Numbered from the stretch's first letter, positions 10,387 to 19,035 are shown. The stretch: 24,339 bases of DNA from Euperipatoides rowelli (GCA_003024985.2 PXIH01S0028534.1), one strand, 5' to 3'. A program made the numbers and translations. The notes: generated by a model from the letters alone, not told the origin.

Positions 10387-10640
10387 AGATTATTAACAAA
10401 CCTATGTTTTGGCCTTATGGGATATTATCTAAAATATTTAAAGGCACACAGCATGATAAATTGATATATAATGAAAAAATAAAAAATGAATATATTGATT
10501 TGTCTAAATATATTATAGAAGATGATATAACAAATGCCACTCTGGTTTCAGTTAATGATGATGAAATGGAGTCAGATTTAACTACAAACACAGAAAGTTT
10601 TAATGATTTCTATGATTGTGATAATTCATTAGACATATAG
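10383..10640 (+). pseudogene. CR1-like LINE ORF1, 3' part
   Basis: This is open from the TTAA at 10383 through PMFWPYGILSKIFKG (about 10401-10445) to the stop at 10638-10640. A Trp-Pro-x-Gly motif followed by a short basic/aromatic end and an acidic tail is the usual C-terminus of RRM-like ORF1 proteins in CR1/Jockey-type LINEs (FWPxGxxxxxFxG). The tail here (about 55 residues) is rich in Asp, Glu, Asn and Thr. It is cut off from the N-terminal part by the piggyBac-like insertion at 9369-10382. The internal ATG at 10404 is not a genuine start, because homology extends upstream of it. Confidence 0.75.
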
Positions 10641-10715
10641 CAACTAAAGACTGGAAGTAAACAAATAAAAGTAACAATCACAATAATATATACAATTATT
10701 CTTAATAGTGTTATT

Positions 10716-11365
10716 GGTATTTACTTTCAGAAGGTTAGAAGCTTATGTAAAGATCTTGATTCTTTTAATGTTTTCCTTGCATTCAATTTCTACCAAATTG
10801 AGGTTCTTGTAGAAACATGGCTCAATTCAGACTTAATTAACTCTGAATTTGAAGATCAATACACTATAATAGAAGGGACAGAAATTCAAGAGGTGGAGGA
10901 TTACTAATAGCAATAACCTCTCATATAAGATCACACTGTTATTTCATATCTCAAAATATGGAACTTATCTGCAAGTAAAAAATTTTATTGTTGCCCTCCA
11001 CCAACTGATCACATTGCTATTCAAACTCTTGAAATGAAATGGATTTCATACTAAATCAAATGAAAATAGGTGATCAAATTGTTGTAATTGGAGATTTTAA
11101 TACTCCACAATTTCAATTTAAAGTCGATGACAACAATGATCCACTATCTAATAAGCTAATAAGCTACTTCCTTTCACAATCCTTGCAACAATATATAAAT
11201 TTTCCAAATAGAAACCAAAACTATCTTGACCTGGCTTTCTCTAATACAACTTTAACTGTTACGGAAGATATTCCATTTATCAAATCTGATCATAAAGCAG
11301 TTCATCTTATTCTACCATATAAAATTAATAAAAATTGTAATATACAAAAAAACATGTTATTATAA
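10716..11365 (+). pseudogene. CR1-like LINE ORF2, APE-type endonuclease domain
   Basis: Frame pieces in order: YFQKVRSLCKDLDSF (10722-10766), the degenerate counterpart of the xxxNVRGLRSK motif; VLVETWLNSDLINSEF (about 10807-10850), carrying the catalytic Glu (E-T-W); after a frameshift near 10880, RNSRGGGLLIAI (about 10880-10915); and IVVIGDFNTPQ (about 11078-11110), the G-D-F-N catalytic block. NYLDLAFSN and the final SDHKAVHL (about 11285-11310) contain the conserved Asp-His. These are the hallmark motifs of exonuclease/endonuclease/phosphatase-fold nucleases that nick target DNA. The Asn of the first motif reads Lys here. It is inactivated by frameshifts and stops around 10880-11038. Confidence 0.85.
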
Positions 11366-13019
11366 TTATAATAAAACCGACTTTATAAATCTTAACTCAA
11401 AACTGCTATCAATTAACTGGTCCATACTACTAGATACATCAAATTCCAACCTTGCATACAATACCTTTTATGATATATACATNTTTTTCTTTTCCTAAAC
11501 CAGTAATCAATGTATTAAACCAAAATATTGTTGAAATACCAGAAATAAATGAATCTGACATCATTGCTGCAGCAAAAATGTTTAAATCTAAAACTTATAT
11601 CATGGCAGGATGAAATCCCTTTTGTATCTTTAAATAACACAATTGAAGCAATTGCTTATCCACTATCAATTATATTCAATCTGTGCAACAAATCTGGTAT
11701 TTTTCCAGATAAGCTCAAAAAATCTATAATTATTCCCAAATTTAAAAAGGGAAAAAAGCTAACATCTCAGATTACAGATCGATATCTATACTTTCAAATA
11801 TCTCTAAAATTTTTGAGAAAATAATAACTCACTATCTATCAATACTTAGTTCTTGTAAAACTCCTTCTCAACATGGCTTTATAACTAAACGATCAACAAT
11901 AACTAATCTTACCTCACTTACAAAAGAAATCTCAGATGCTTTTACTATGAGAAATCAAATAGATGTATTCTACTCCGATTTCTCTAAAGCATTTGATTCT
12001 ATTAACCATGGTTTGCTCATTCATAAATTACAAACATTCAATCTGTCTACTAACACAATCAGACTCCTAGATGGTTATTTAACCGATCGGTATCAACAAG
12101 TTCTTTATAAAGATGTTTTATCAGATCTCAAAAACATTACCTCAGGAGTCATACATGGTTTCATACTTTGCCCTTATTGATTGTAAAACCCTGATGTATG
12201 CAGATGATGTGAAAATTTTTTCTCCTATCACATCTAAAAAAGATATAATTGCTTTCCAAGCAAATATTAGAAATCTTGAAGCATGGAGTACGTGTTGGGG
12301 CCTGCAGATTAATACAAATAAGAGTATGCTTTTAACTTTCTCCAAGAAAACTAACACCATGTACTATGACTATCAACTTTACAACAAAAATATTATAAGA
12401 ACTAATAAAATTTGTGATCTTGGGGTGTGGTTTTCAAATGACTTCAGATTTGGACTCCACTGCGAAAACATATTTAGAGAAGCATCAAAAGAATTTAGGT
12501 TACTATAAAAGAATATGTTCACTATTTAATGATATAGGAACTATCATTGCCATTTATAATATATAGTATATTCGTTCAAGATTGGAGTATGCTACTGAAG
12601 TATCGAACAATACTTCCAATCAAAACATTGAACTACTGGAAAAATTACAATACAGATTTCTACGATTTATAGCCTATAATCAAAAAATAGACTACAAAAT
12701 TTATAACTATATACAACTTTGTAATTTGTTTAATATTCTGACTCTTAAAACTCGTAGGCAAAAAACTGATCTGATTCATCTTTATAAAATTATACATGAT
12801 TATATAGATAATCGGCAATTATTACCGTCTATCATCATACATAAACCAATAAGATATACAAGGAACCCCCCAGTCTTTGATATTGCTATTAGCAATAATG
12901 ATTACCAAAATTTAAATTTAATTCACAGAGCAACAAAATTCTGCAATCAACACAATCTCACACCATTCTCATCCTTTGCTGAATTCAAAAGTGGTATTGG
13001 TGAAATTTTAACTATATGA
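11366..13019 (+). pseudogene. CR1-like LINE ORF2, reverse transcriptase and C-terminus
   Basis: After the endonuclease a linker reads NKTDFINLNSKLLSINWS (about 11371-11425). It breaks off near the N at 11483, where roughly a hundred expected residues before the RT fingers are missing, suggesting an internal deletion or assembly gap. The RT region has EIPEINESDIIAAAKMFKSK (about 11535-11595), motif A YSDFSKAFDSINHGLL (about 11970-12017), degraded motif B GVIHGFILCP (about 12147-12176) and YADD (12197-12208). About ten residues between motifs B and C are missing. The C-terminal part (12582-13019) has LEKLQYRFLRFIAYN, typical of CR1/Jockey-like elements. At least two frameshifts and a stop between 12508 and 12582 make it dead. 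Confidence 0.88.
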
Positions 13020-13162
13020 TAAATGCCAAAATATTGGATATGGTCTAAAATTTTGAATTATGTCTATAAATACATGTAATTTGTAAATATGTTACATTAT
13101 GTAATATACTGTATATGCTTTAAATCTGCACTCTGTAATTGGTTTCTATCCATTGATGCTGC

Positions 13163-13188
13163 AATAAAACATTAAACCATTAAACCAT
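13163..13188 (+). repeat. CR1-type 3' tail: poly(A) signal and 8-mer tandem repeat
   Basis: AATAAAAC is followed by ATTAAACC (13171-13178) and ATTAAACC (13179-13186), then AT. The first unit is a degenerate form of the same 8-mer and contains AATAAA. CR1-group LINEs end in short tandem 8-mers rather than poly(A), so this marks the 3' end. Confidence 0.75.
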
Positions 13189-13192
13189 CTTC

Positions 13193-13580
13193 ATCTATCT
13201 TCCACTCTCTCTCCTGCTTTTTCTTTCCAAAACCTATTCGGCTTAATTCCATAAAATTCATCATACTTACTAACCCCTTCCCATCTGTTATTATAGACCA
13301 CACCCTCCAGATGATACCTCTGCATCACATTAACAATAATTATCACAAATAATATGCTTACCATCATTCAACACATCCACCTCTGACATTTTCTTGTTCT
13401 CCCTTAACCATTTATATAATATATTCCGAGGCGTATTCATAATTGTATACCTATTCTTACTTAACTTATTTTCTTCTGCATAACCCCTTCCAAATACTCT
13501 ATTCTCCCCTTCACTCCCACCACTCCACCATGATCATTATTCCACTCCTACAACTTCTCATTCATCCAATCATAAAGCTT
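13193..13580 (-). pseudogene. Tx1-like LINE ORF2, linker between endonuclease and RT
   Basis: On the minus strand, in shifting frames: KLYDWMNEKL (about 13580-13550), DHGGVVGVKGRIEYLEGVMQ (about 13535-13480), NRYTIMNTPRNILYKWLREN (about 13450-13400), then YHLEGVVYNN and KPNRFWKEKAGERVEDR ending near 13193. Composition and context fit the charged helical linker preceding the RT fingers in Tx1-like ORF2. Coding similarity ends at the CR1-like insertion and resumes at 8726 on the far side. It contains stop codons and at least two frameshifts. Confidence 0.7.
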
Positions 13581-14496
13581 TTTTAATTCCTTAGAAACCT
13601 TTCTATTATCATTGACTGCATTCCAGCAGCAGCTCTATAGGCCACAACCTTCACTATAGACCAACACACAGTCGGATTAGTATCCATTTGTAGATTATCA
13701 AATTGAAAATTTAGCTCAATCAAGGCTGCCTTAATCACTTTCTGATCCCATTTAGGGATATAACCTCTAACATTATTAAAAACTGTTTCACTATTAATAT
13801 ACACCTTACAACATTCCATTAATACATGATCAGTACATAGGTATAAAGATAGTTTCATTTCTAAGCCATAGCCAAACAGCTTAGCTACAGCCACCCTATC
13901 TAACCTATTACTCTTCCCAACTTGGTGACTCTAGTTGGACAGTCCTGCATTTCATTGACCACTGCCAAGTCCAATAATCCACACCTATCCAGGAACTTTT
14001 CAAATACCTTCTGCTTGCTGGGATTGTTAATATTCCAGTCACCAATTACAATTACATTATCAACTGCCAGCTGCTTAATTTTGGCTTTTAATTTTCTGTA
14101 ATACACCAATCTCAACGCTGGTACAATTTGAAAGTGCGCATTAAAAGACGCAATCAAATCCCCATCCACTTCTGCCACCATATACATTAACCTTTCATCA
14201 ACTGTCACAACATTCCGCACATTACATAGAAAGTTCAGCCTTACCAATATTGCCATACCTGCTTTGGCAGTTTCGGCTATGGCTTCATAAAATTGAAATG
14301 ATCCACTTATCTTACTCCATAAATTCCTTTGGTCAGCTAGCTTAACTTTTGTTTCCTGCAAAAAACATAAATTTGGCATGAGGGTAATTAATTTCTTGGC
14401 AATTGTGAATACTTTTCTTTTTTTACCAAACCCTCTGACATTCAATGAACAAAAATTACATTTTGTTTGTTCTCCGTAAATAACTCGCCATTGCAA
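13581..14496 (-). pseudogene. Tx1-like LINE ORF2, APE-type endonuclease domain
   Basis: The minus-strand frame from 14496 contains CNFCSLNVRGFGKKRKVFTI (N-V-R-G motif), LCFLQETKVKL (catalytic Gln-Glu-Thr), AKAGMAILV (the A-G-x-A-I-L block) and VIVIGDWNINNP (G-D-W-N). After a +1 frameshift near 13905 it continues as NRLDRVAVAKLFGYG and LCTDHVLMEC, giving the R-x-D and D-H motifs. All catalytic blocks of an APE-like endonuclease are present in order over about 240 codons. The domain would nick genomic DNA to prime reverse transcription. The frame boundary at about 13900 and the upstream SINE separate it from any intact ORF2 start. Confidence 0.9.
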
Positions 14497-14504
14497 ACAG
14501 ATAT

Positions 14505-14517
14505 AGAAAATAAGATT
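14505..14517. repeat. Left 13-bp target-site duplication of SINE
   Basis: AGAAAATAAGATT is identical to 14817-14829 on the far side of the SINE. A perfect 13-bp direct repeat next to a poly(A) tail is the mark of LINE-mediated SINE integration, and suggests this insertion is younger than the eroded host LINE. Confidence 0.9.
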
Positions 14518-14816
14518 GTCTCGGTTCCTTGGTCAAGCGGATTCACTTCCACTTGATGAACCAAAGTCATATGCTGAGGTGTACAGGTTCGCGCCTTGGC
14601 TTGGGCAGTTAAGGAACGGTTTTTTCCCTTGCTTTAACAGCTCGCCTCGGGTTTTTCCAAGTACACTGCCCTTGTAACATCAAGGAACCTGTGAATCCAC
14701 GTTTCAATCAGTTATAGACTATATATATTCAATTTAAGGTCAATTTAATTAACCAAAAAAAAATACATTTCTTCTCCTCTTGGAGAGGAAATTTATTTTT
14801 AAAAAAAAAAAAAAAA
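14518..14816 (+). mobile_element. tRNA-derived SINE with perfect 13-bp target duplication
   Basis: It is about 299 bp, in plus orientation, inserted between ORF1 and ORF2 of the minus-strand Tx1-like LINE. Near its 5' end are an A box TGGTCAAGCGG (14530-14540) and, 56 nt later, a B box GGTTCGCGCC (14586-14595). The body is GC-richer than its surroundings. The 3' end is a long A-tract (14801-14816) preceded by a small CTCC/GGAG hairpin near 14774-14788. The 13-bp duplication AGAAAATAAGATT is identical on both sides. The body does not resemble the two minus-strand SINEs at 2830-3716, so the window holds three families. It encodes no protein; mobilisation would require a LINE in trans. Confidence 0.9.
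14530..14595 (+). promoter_or_regulatory. RNA polymerase III A and B boxes of the SINE
   Basis: The A box TGGTCAAGCGG (14530-14540) and B box GGTTCGCGCC (14586-14595) lie at tRNA-like spacing. A TGGYNNAGYGG A box resembles leucine/serine-type tRNAs. Confidence 0.75.
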
Positions 14817-14829
14817 AGAAAATAAGATT
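14817..14829. repeat. Right 13-bp target-site duplication of SINE
   Basis: AGAAAATAAGATT is identical to 14505-14517. The first A may also belong to the A-tail, so the duplication could be 12 or 13 bp. Confidence 0.9.
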
Positions 14830-14967
14830 AGTTCTGTTTTAACAACTAATAACAAACTAAATAAACAGATAGTCTTCATTGTTATCCATTCCAGATTAAA
14901 CATAATCACTATAAAAACATAACCGATAAAATGGTGCTGCTTGAGAACCACTTCCTCACTAGAAATC

Positions 14968-16185
14968 CTACATTTTATTATCAATTTTTACCTTTTTAGT
15001 CTGCAAGTTATCCAACTGATCTCTTCTCTCTGCTCCACTTTTATTACTACTAGACAAGTTTGATAACATTGCATTCCCACTCATAGCATTTAACAATTTA
15101 TTCCCACTCTTATTGCTATTCACATCTTGCATGTCCATCTTTTTATTCATCTCGTTATATTCGGCTCTAGATGCGAGATCACAAGAAGGATCTCGTTCTA
15201 AGTGCGACCCATCTGCATTCCAAGTTTCACGACCCACAGCTGATTCTAGTTTCTTCATTTCGCCTAATTGCTCTCCAGCATTTTCCACTCTTCCGCCATT
15301 TATCTCTCCTTCTTCATCATTTTTTTCTACAATGTCACACTCCATTTCATCCTCATATATCTGACTCTGCACCTCTAGCAGAACAAACACCTGTGCAAAA
15401 GATTTTTTCCTTCCGCCATTAACATGTTGTCCCACAAATAATTGTTTACATTTTCTAGACAACTTCTTGTCACACTCTGCTGACTTATGCCCTACTACCT
15501 TACATTTAAGGCACATAGGCAATCTCACTGGTACCGTTATTAGCACCCCAACATTACCAACTCTTAATAGATGTGGAATATCCTCTATCAATATATCAGC
15601 TTTCGTTGCAGCCTTAACACTGAATACACTAGAAAATATTTCCATATCTTGCGTACTGTTAACTTTTCATTTTTAATATTAATTACTTTCACATACTTCT
15701 GTAATTCCTTAGCCAAATTCATATTTTCATTCGCAGGATACAAATACACTTGCATATTAATAAAATTAAATGTTGCACCTGTCAGCTGGTATTATAAGAT
15801 ATTGTTCACAAGTTATAAAATAATTAACTAGCTGCAATTTCTGGTCATAAGTTTTAACATCCATCCTTAAGTAGTTCGGATTTCTTGCAAAATATACACC
15901 AACAATATTCCCTTTCCCAACCACTTTAGCACCTTCAGTACAATAGTCGCTACATCCAGCTTAGGCCTCACAACTTTGCTATACGTTGTAAACATAAATC
16001 TACACTTGTCGTATACTGTTTTCAGCACCAAGTCCCAGTACTTTAACACTTTAATAAACCCAATATATTTGGTAGAATACTTCTTACTTTTTTGTTCCAT
16101 TTCTGATATTTTCAAACAATTATTTATGCCATAAAGGCTCATTAAAAATGTCCAGACTAGCAGGAGGTTGCATTGCTGCCGCCAT
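14968..16185 (-). pseudogene. Tx1-like LINE ORF1 (Gag-like, CCHC zinc knuckle)
   Basis: The start is the ATG at 16185-16183 (MAAAMQPPASLDIF...) just inside a GC-richer leader. A stop follows after about 20 codons, and a shifted frame continues through 16142-15867. The best preserved part is 15645-14968 (225 residues). PHLLRVGNVGVLITVPVR is followed by a C-x2-C-x4-H-x4-C knuckle, CLKCKVVGHKSAEC, at residues 45-58 (15513-15472); a second knuckle expected after it is degraded. The C-terminal 120 residues are acidic, then Ser/Asn-rich, ending in a basic KKVKIDNK. This is the layout of Tx1-clade ORF1 proteins, which bind element RNA. Several frameshifts between 15867 and 15645 break it. Confidence 0.85.
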
Positions 16186-16198
16186 CTTGCTGCCTCGA

Positions 16199-16208
16199 CT
16201 ATTTACTT
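16199..16208. repeat. Candidate right target-site duplication of Tx1-like LINE
   Basis: CTATTTACTT directly follows the inferred 5' end of the LINE and matches CTATTTTACTT at 6674-6684 apart from one T. It is supported by position more than by sequence complexity. Confidence 0.5.
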
Positions 16209-17839
16209 ATTATCTTAATAACTTAATACTATTTTTTGCTGAAAAAAAAATACTTTAAATTTCTGATTGAAACATCAATACAACTATGGTAGATAACTAT
16301 TAATGCATTTTATTATGTGTGTAACATTTAAATACAAAATTGTGTTTTGATAAATCAAGCTACTGCTGATCTTTCATTCTGTGTATTGTTAAGCTGTGAT
16401 TAAAATCTTAACAAATTGCAATGTATTTTAATTAGGAATGGGACGATACCAATCTTTCTCGATACCCAATACTTCAATTCTTTTTTTTTTAATCATCACG
16501 ATACTCAATGCTTGATATTCAGAAAATTAAAAATAGTGATGTCATAACCCTTATGTAAAAAAAAGTTAAACAATTGACTTTTTGATTGTTTATAAAATCA
16601 GTTTGTATGTCCTGCTCTAAATTTGGTCTCCAATTTTTGTGTCCAATGGTTTGTGAATTGAAGCTGTCTTGGCCTTTTGCTTTTATTTCTAATTTTGCAG
16701 TATTTAGTATAATCATTTGTAATAATATCTTATTACTATTGTTATCTGTATATTTTCTCATTGTATTATTTTTTTTTAATAAATCATATTAAGGAGGTTA
16801 GATTTACCAAAATAAAAATGGATTAATTGTTAATAACTTATTAGGTAAAGAGTCATACAGGCAGTCTCACAATGCTATTACAACTATTATATTACATTGT
16901 AAAGAATGTCATATCCTTAGGGGCAAGACATACTGGTGTAAAGCTAATTATCTGTTTGTTGTGTGAATAAATACATACCTGAAATATATATTATATGTCC
17001 AAGAATATACTCAGGTGTCCTTGAGCTCTTGATATTAAATACTGTAGTACATGGTGGAACATTCTTCAGACTTCACAATTTTAGGAAAAAAAATCATACG
17101 TATGGAATTTTAGACAGAATTCATAAACCATTTTACATAATAATTAGAGTTGTTCATTTTTCATTTTAGCTATAAAAACGAAATATTGTAAATACATCAT
17201 ATTTTAATTGATCTTCATGACAGTATTAATTGTTCGAAAATGTGATGAAAGGGTTTACTTGGTAATTAATTAATTTCACGACAAAGCAAGAAAAAAAACT
17301 GTTAAATTGAAAAAAAAAAACCGATCTATTCATGGTGGTCCTAAAGTTTGTAGCAATAAACTGAGAAATTCCTTAAAAGCATTTAAATAGAAATTAATTA
17401 ACAATTCAGTCTTAAAATCTTGTCATTTCCTCTTTNTTATTTTAAAATGCTAAATTTCCAATTTTTAATTGCTAAAAAACACCAACTCTAATAATAATAT
17501 CAATATTATTGGTAATATCAATAAACATGTTATCATTACTATAGTTTGGTCCTGGTAGCCCCAAAGGTAGAGAAATGTAAAGATAATGTAACAGACAGAC
17601 ATTCCTTCTTTAATATATAAATATACATATATTTTCAGAGCATGGATAAAGAGGAAATATCTATTGTGCAAATTACAAAGCAAGCCATGCACAATGATAT
17701 TCATTTGCATTTAAAAATTTTAATATGCATTAAACATCCTCATCCATAATGGGATCTATAGGATTACAAAGGTATACTTTTTTATATTTGTATTTTAAAG
17801 AATATTTCTCCTGGTTGTCTGTGTTAATTATTTTTATGT

Positions 17840-17877
17840 AAAAAAAGAGAGAGAGAAAGAAAAAGGAGAGGAAAAAA
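17840..17877 (+). repeat. 38-nt polypurine tract
   Basis: Every base from 17840 to 17877 is A or G, with (GA)n in the centre. This is a simple repeat; no gene is adjacent. Confidence 0.8.
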
Positions 17878-18221
17878 CTAATACGTTTCACCAGATTGAA
17901 TCTATTGGAATTATTACATTTCTTGAATTTTCTTTTAAAAAAAAAAAAATGAAATTGATTTCTCTAAAATTAAATGATTTAAAAAAAAAAAAAATAATTT
18001 TTACCTCCCGGAAATTAAATAATGAAATAAGAAATCCTAAATACTGAAATAAGGAAGTAGTAGATCTTTTAAGAACAAAAAGTAATAATACTGAACTCAA
18101 TCATTTTTTAATATAAATATTTGAATAAAAGAAGTATTTGTTAGCTATTTTAATTAAGAATAAAAAATAATTTAAAACTTCAACCTTGAAATATAATATT
18201 TTATTTAATGATATACTTGAA

Positions 18222-18234
18222 GGGGGGGGGGGGG
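18222..18234 (+). repeat. Run of 13 G
   Basis: A homopolymer of 13 G sits in strongly AT-rich surroundings. It could adopt G-quadruplex-type intermolecular structure and is a common site of sequencing error. Confidence 0.85.
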
Positions 18235-18388
18235 TATTATGTACGCTAAATTGAATTGTTCTGTTGAGGTTACAACACATTGTTAAGCATTTAGAGATAA
18301 TTTTAATTTTAGACATGAACAGCATAGATTGTCTATATACGATAAATAAACCTTCTTATCCTAATTACTTTTATGTTAATCATCTTCC

Positions 18389-18391
18389 TAA
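18389..18391. repeat. Left TAA target-site duplication
   Basis: TAA immediately precedes the left inverted repeat AGGCTAGCACACACTAGGA and matches TAA at 19136-19138. A 3-bp TAA/TTA duplication is typical of PIF/Harbinger transposons. Confidence 0.8.
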
Positions 18392-18410
18392 AGGCTAGCA
18401 CACACTAGGA
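18392..18410 (+). repeat. Left terminal inverted repeat of Harbinger-type element
   Basis: AGGCTAGCACACACTAGGA pairs with 19117-19135 with one mismatch at the third base. The right-end version contains its own palindrome, CCTAG-TGTGTG-CTAGG. Confidence 0.9.
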
Positions 18411-18458
18411 TAGTTTCTCCTCGAAGCATCAAAGAATTGCACTCCAAAGGTAAAAACT

Positions 18459-18480
18459 CTAGTGTGTGTCAAAATACTTC
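18459..18480 (+). repeat. Subterminal direct repeat, copy 1
   Basis: The sequence beginning CTAGTGTGTGTCAAAATACT is identical over 22 bp to 19036-19057. It contains the complement of the terminal-repeat core, so it can also pair with the left end. Confidence 0.85.
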
Positions 18481-18492
18481 AGAGAAAACCTG

Positions 18493-18567
18493 ACTTCGAG
18501 GAGAACACTTTCATCACTTTCAAAAGTAGACCTCTGGTCTACTTTTTGAAGTTTTTCTCCTCGGAGT
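18493..18567. repeat. Internal hairpin of Harbinger-type element
   Basis: The outer arms ACTTCGAGGAGAA (18493-18505) and TTCTCCTCGGAGT (18555-18567) pair with one mismatch. The inner arms CAAAAGTAGACC (18521-18532) and GGTCTACTTTTTG (18536-18548) pair around a TCT loop. The outer motif is echoed in CTCCTCGAAG (18417-18426) and ACTCCGAAGTG (19100-19110), hinting at protein-binding sites. Confidence 0.8.
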
Positions 18568-18648
18568 CAAAATTCGCAGCCAATCACCGGATGATAAGAA
18601 GCTGAGAACACGTTATGTCACTGACTTGCCTTTACTAAAAAAAAAAAA

Positions 18649-18852
18649 ATGCCGGTCACTCGCTTCGCCGACAAAAACTGGAATGACGATGAAATATCAC
18701 TATTAATTCAAGAAGTAGTAAAATGCCCATGTCTATACAAGCAGCACTTAACTGAATATCACAACAAGCCACTATTTTTTTTTTTTTTATTAAAAACGAC
18801 AATTCTGCAAACCTTTGGTATCGTATGTAATACAACAGATAAATGGCTTTGA
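18649..18852 (+). pseudogene. MADF/Myb-like DNA-binding domain remnant
   Basis: A 67-codon frame starts at ATG 18649, which follows an A-run. Its N-terminal 42 residues include KNWNDDEISLLIQEVVKCPC and then LYKQHLTEYHN. The pattern W-x-D-x-E-I-x-x-L-I-x-x-V-x-x-x-P-x-L-Y is that of MADF domains. Such domains form the accessory DNA-binding protein of many PIF/Harbinger transposons, which brings transposase to element ends. A run of 14 T (18775-18788) then disrupts the frame; beyond it, another frame reads NDNSANLWYRM, resembling the A-x-x-W motif later in the domain. So the domain continues, frameshifted, and the rest of the protein is deleted. Confidence 0.65.
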
Positions 18853-19035
18853 TATTTAAAACTGAATCGCCACTGCTTGGAAATTAAAAAATCTATTTAT
18901 TTTCATGCATATATATATTTAATACAATAATATACAAATCAATTAATGCGGTAGTCATTGAATGAAGCTCTCCATTTTGACAAAAGGAGTACGTACACTT
19001 TAAAGAGAAAAACTTTCAAATAGAAAAAAAATCTC

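Larger units (their letters stand above)
8727..13192 (+). mobile_element. CR1-like LINE inserted into the Tx1-like LINE
   Basis: Plus strand: ORF1 remnant (8825-9368 and 10383-10640), ORF2 with APE endonuclease (about 10718-11365) and reverse transcriptase (about 11380-13019), then a short 3' UTR ending in AATAAAAC and two copies of the 8-mer ATTAAACC (13163-13188). Short tandem 8-mers at the 3' end and absence of a clear target duplication are typical of CR1-group LINEs. On both sides the minus-strand coding of the Tx1-like LINE stops abruptly and resumes, giving the boundaries to within a few bases. ATCTAT occurs at both flanks (8719-8724, 13193-13198), but joining without a duplication keeps the host-LINE frame better. 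Without the embedded MITE it is about 3.4 kb. Confidence 0.85.
6685..16198 (-). mobile_element. Tx1-like (L1 superfamily) LINE, near full length, split by later insertions
   Basis: On the minus strand the order is: short GC-richer 5' leader; ORF1 with a CCHC knuckle (about 16185-14968); ORF2 with APE endonuclease (about 14496-13580), linker, reverse transcriptase (8653-7959 core) and zinc-finger tail; stop at 6931-6929; 3' UTR; AATAAA (6698-6693); and an A-rich tail (6690-6683). Gag architecture (a PHLLR..V motif before CLKCKVVGHKSAEC) and ORF2 features (SLNVRG, LQETK, SPGxxGIT, YIDD, HLFxxC) fit the Tx1 clade. Removing the CR1-like insertion (about 8727-13192) and the SINE (14518-14816) leaves about 4.7 kb, a normal size for such elements. 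All ORFs carry frameshifts and stops. Confidence 0.85.
16209..18388. other. AT-rich low-complexity DNA
   Basis: No coding region was recognised. The open frames here (for example 16519-16761 minus, 17465-17710 minus, 17888-18325 minus) have compositions expected from AT-rich DNA and no motif I know. Simple-sequence features are a 38-nt pure purine tract (17840-17877), A-runs around 17938-17950 and 17980-17992, and a run of 13 G at 18222-18234. A short stretch at 16436-16483, containing GGGACGATACC and CGATACCCAATACTTC, resembles the ends of some interspersed repeats, but no partner end was found. Confidence 0.6.

Noticed and set aside
12142-12360. Minus-strand open frame of 72 codons
   Set aside because: It lies antisense to the CR1-like reverse transcriptase, whose YADD region is on the plus strand. 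It has no recognisable motif of its own and is a shadow frame.
14799-14984. Minus-strand open frame of 61 codons ending in a Phe run
   Set aside because: It crosses the poly(A) tail of the plus-strand SINE, so its C-terminus is an artefact. At most its N-terminal part is untranslated spacer between ORF1 and ORF2.
15113-15676. Several plus-strand open frames
   Set aside because: They overlap the minus-strand ORF1 with its CCHC knuckle. Their Ser/Phe/His-rich translations are the complement of Glu/Lys/Asn-rich coding.
16436-16483. Possible end of a hAT-type transposon (GGGACGATACC...)
   Set aside because: The words resemble ends of some interspersed repeats, but I found neither a matching inverted end nor an 8-bp target duplication in the window.
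17465-18325. Three minus-strand open frames of 70-81 codons
   Set aside because: They are Phe/Ile/Leu-rich translations of AT-rich and homopolymer DNA, with no motif, and could not be linked by plausible splice sites.
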